Origin: Lentibacter sp. XHP0401 | Lineage (GTDB): Bacteria; Pseudomonadota; Alphaproteobacteria; Rhodobacterales; Rhodobacteraceae | NCBI RefSeq assembly: GCF_025751535.1 | Contig: NZ_JAOWLC010000014.1 | Location: 1-64,000 of the forward strand | Length of the DNA stretch: 64,000 bases | Direction of reading: 5' to 3' | In this document: positions 63,753 through 64,000 of the stretch, one piece after another | How the letters are laid out: every line of letters starts with the position of its first letter | How positions within the stretch are numbered: the first letter of the stretch is position 1 | Notes under the pieces: model-generated | Told to the model about the DNA's origin: nothing | Databases searched by the model: none | What the model saw: only the letters and a program-made list of their open reading frames with translations | Translations under genes and position numbers: made by a program

Positions 63753-64000
63753 CTTCAAATCATTGATATTTAAGTCGGAAATTCACCAGGCGGTGTGGAA
63801 AAGACCGGACTCCTATCTGGGGATGCATGGGGGCGCAATCCGTTTCGCACTCGTAGTCTTTAGAGAGTTCTCCGGATTCGGATTTCGGGGATTATCGCGG
63901 CTGCGGTCTGTCTGGAATATCCCATGCGACCGGACAGAAGAGAGGGCCCGAACAGCCCACCGCCAAAGGGGACTTCCCCTTCGAGGCGCAAATTTGGAAG
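63753..64000. other. Sequence right of the attachment site
   Basis: 248 bp without an evident gene. It lies outside the island if the tRNA-Phe fragment is its border. It contains the second copy of the 16-bp repeat (63863-63878). Confidence 0.4.
63863..63878. repeat. 16-bp repeat, copy 2 (GAGAGTTCTCCGGATT)
   Basis: Exact match to 6316-6331, 111 bp beyond the end of the tRNA-Phe remnant. It may mark another element of the same type as the serine recombinase cassette. Confidence 0.45.

Overview
The window looks like accessory DNA of an alphaproteobacterium of the Rhodobacteraceae (Roseobacter) type. The grounds are GC-rich genes of roseobacter character, IS6/IS481/IS91 elements of the kinds common there, a MobV relaxase with a large serine recombinase, and a 3' tRNA-Phe fragment beside a tyrosine integrase. 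This is judged from gene content only. The window reads as a mosaic genomic island, probably integrated in tRNA-Phe, whose right end lies at about 63.7 kb. The intact tRNA would be expected to the left, outside the window.

Layout. 0.4-4.2 kb: a zinc-type dehydrogenase, a rhomboid protease, and an XRE regulator divergent from an unknown protein. 4.6-8.4 kb: a mobilization/recombination cassette (an array of six perfect DNA hairpins, MobV relaxase, 70-aa protein, large serine recombinase). 8.5-24.8 kb: an unusual cluster of exported proteins containing two CHAT-domain proteins, a caspase-family peptidase, an alpha/beta hydrolase, a peptidoglycan-binding-domain protein, an SH3-like protein and further secreted or membrane proteins. 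Most of it is flanked by two copies of a 316-bp direct repeat carrying the 5' end of the SH3-like gene. This is the best candidate here for an undescribed system. 25.4-30.3 kb: an overlapping operon ending in a membrane-anchored lipoyl-like protein, decayed IS6 and IS481 copies, and small exported Cys-rich proteins. 31.0-35.0 kb: a single 1296-aa protein combining a nuclease-like N-terminus with a P-loop NTPase domain, a plausible anti-phage defence protein. 35.0-38.0 kb: a rhodanese, a dead IS6 copy and an IS91 unit.

38.8-46.8 kb: a catabolic block with a branched-chain-type binding protein, UbiX/UbiD (prenylated-FMN decarboxylase pair), aldehyde dehydrogenase, AraC regulator, RidA and an FAD oxidoreductase. 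This suggests decarboxylation and aldehyde oxidation of an aromatic or unsaturated acid. 47.1-62.3 kb: a second catabolic block of 13 genes on the minus strand (GMC oxidoreductase, GntR regulator, cupin dioxygenase-like protein, glyoxalase I, GldA-like dehydrogenase, two SDRs, MDR, D-2-hydroxyacid dehydrogenase and a complete ribose-type ABC importer), with an alpha/beta hydrolase upstream. The block is flanked by an imperfect direct repeat of the 3' end of the tyrosine integrase gene, so it may have arrived or could be lost as a unit. 62.1-63.8 kb: the intact tyrosine integrase and the tRNA-Phe attachment remnant.

Several mobile-element genes carry just one in-frame stop codon or a small lesion, so much of the insertion-sequence content is decaying while the cargo genes remain intact.
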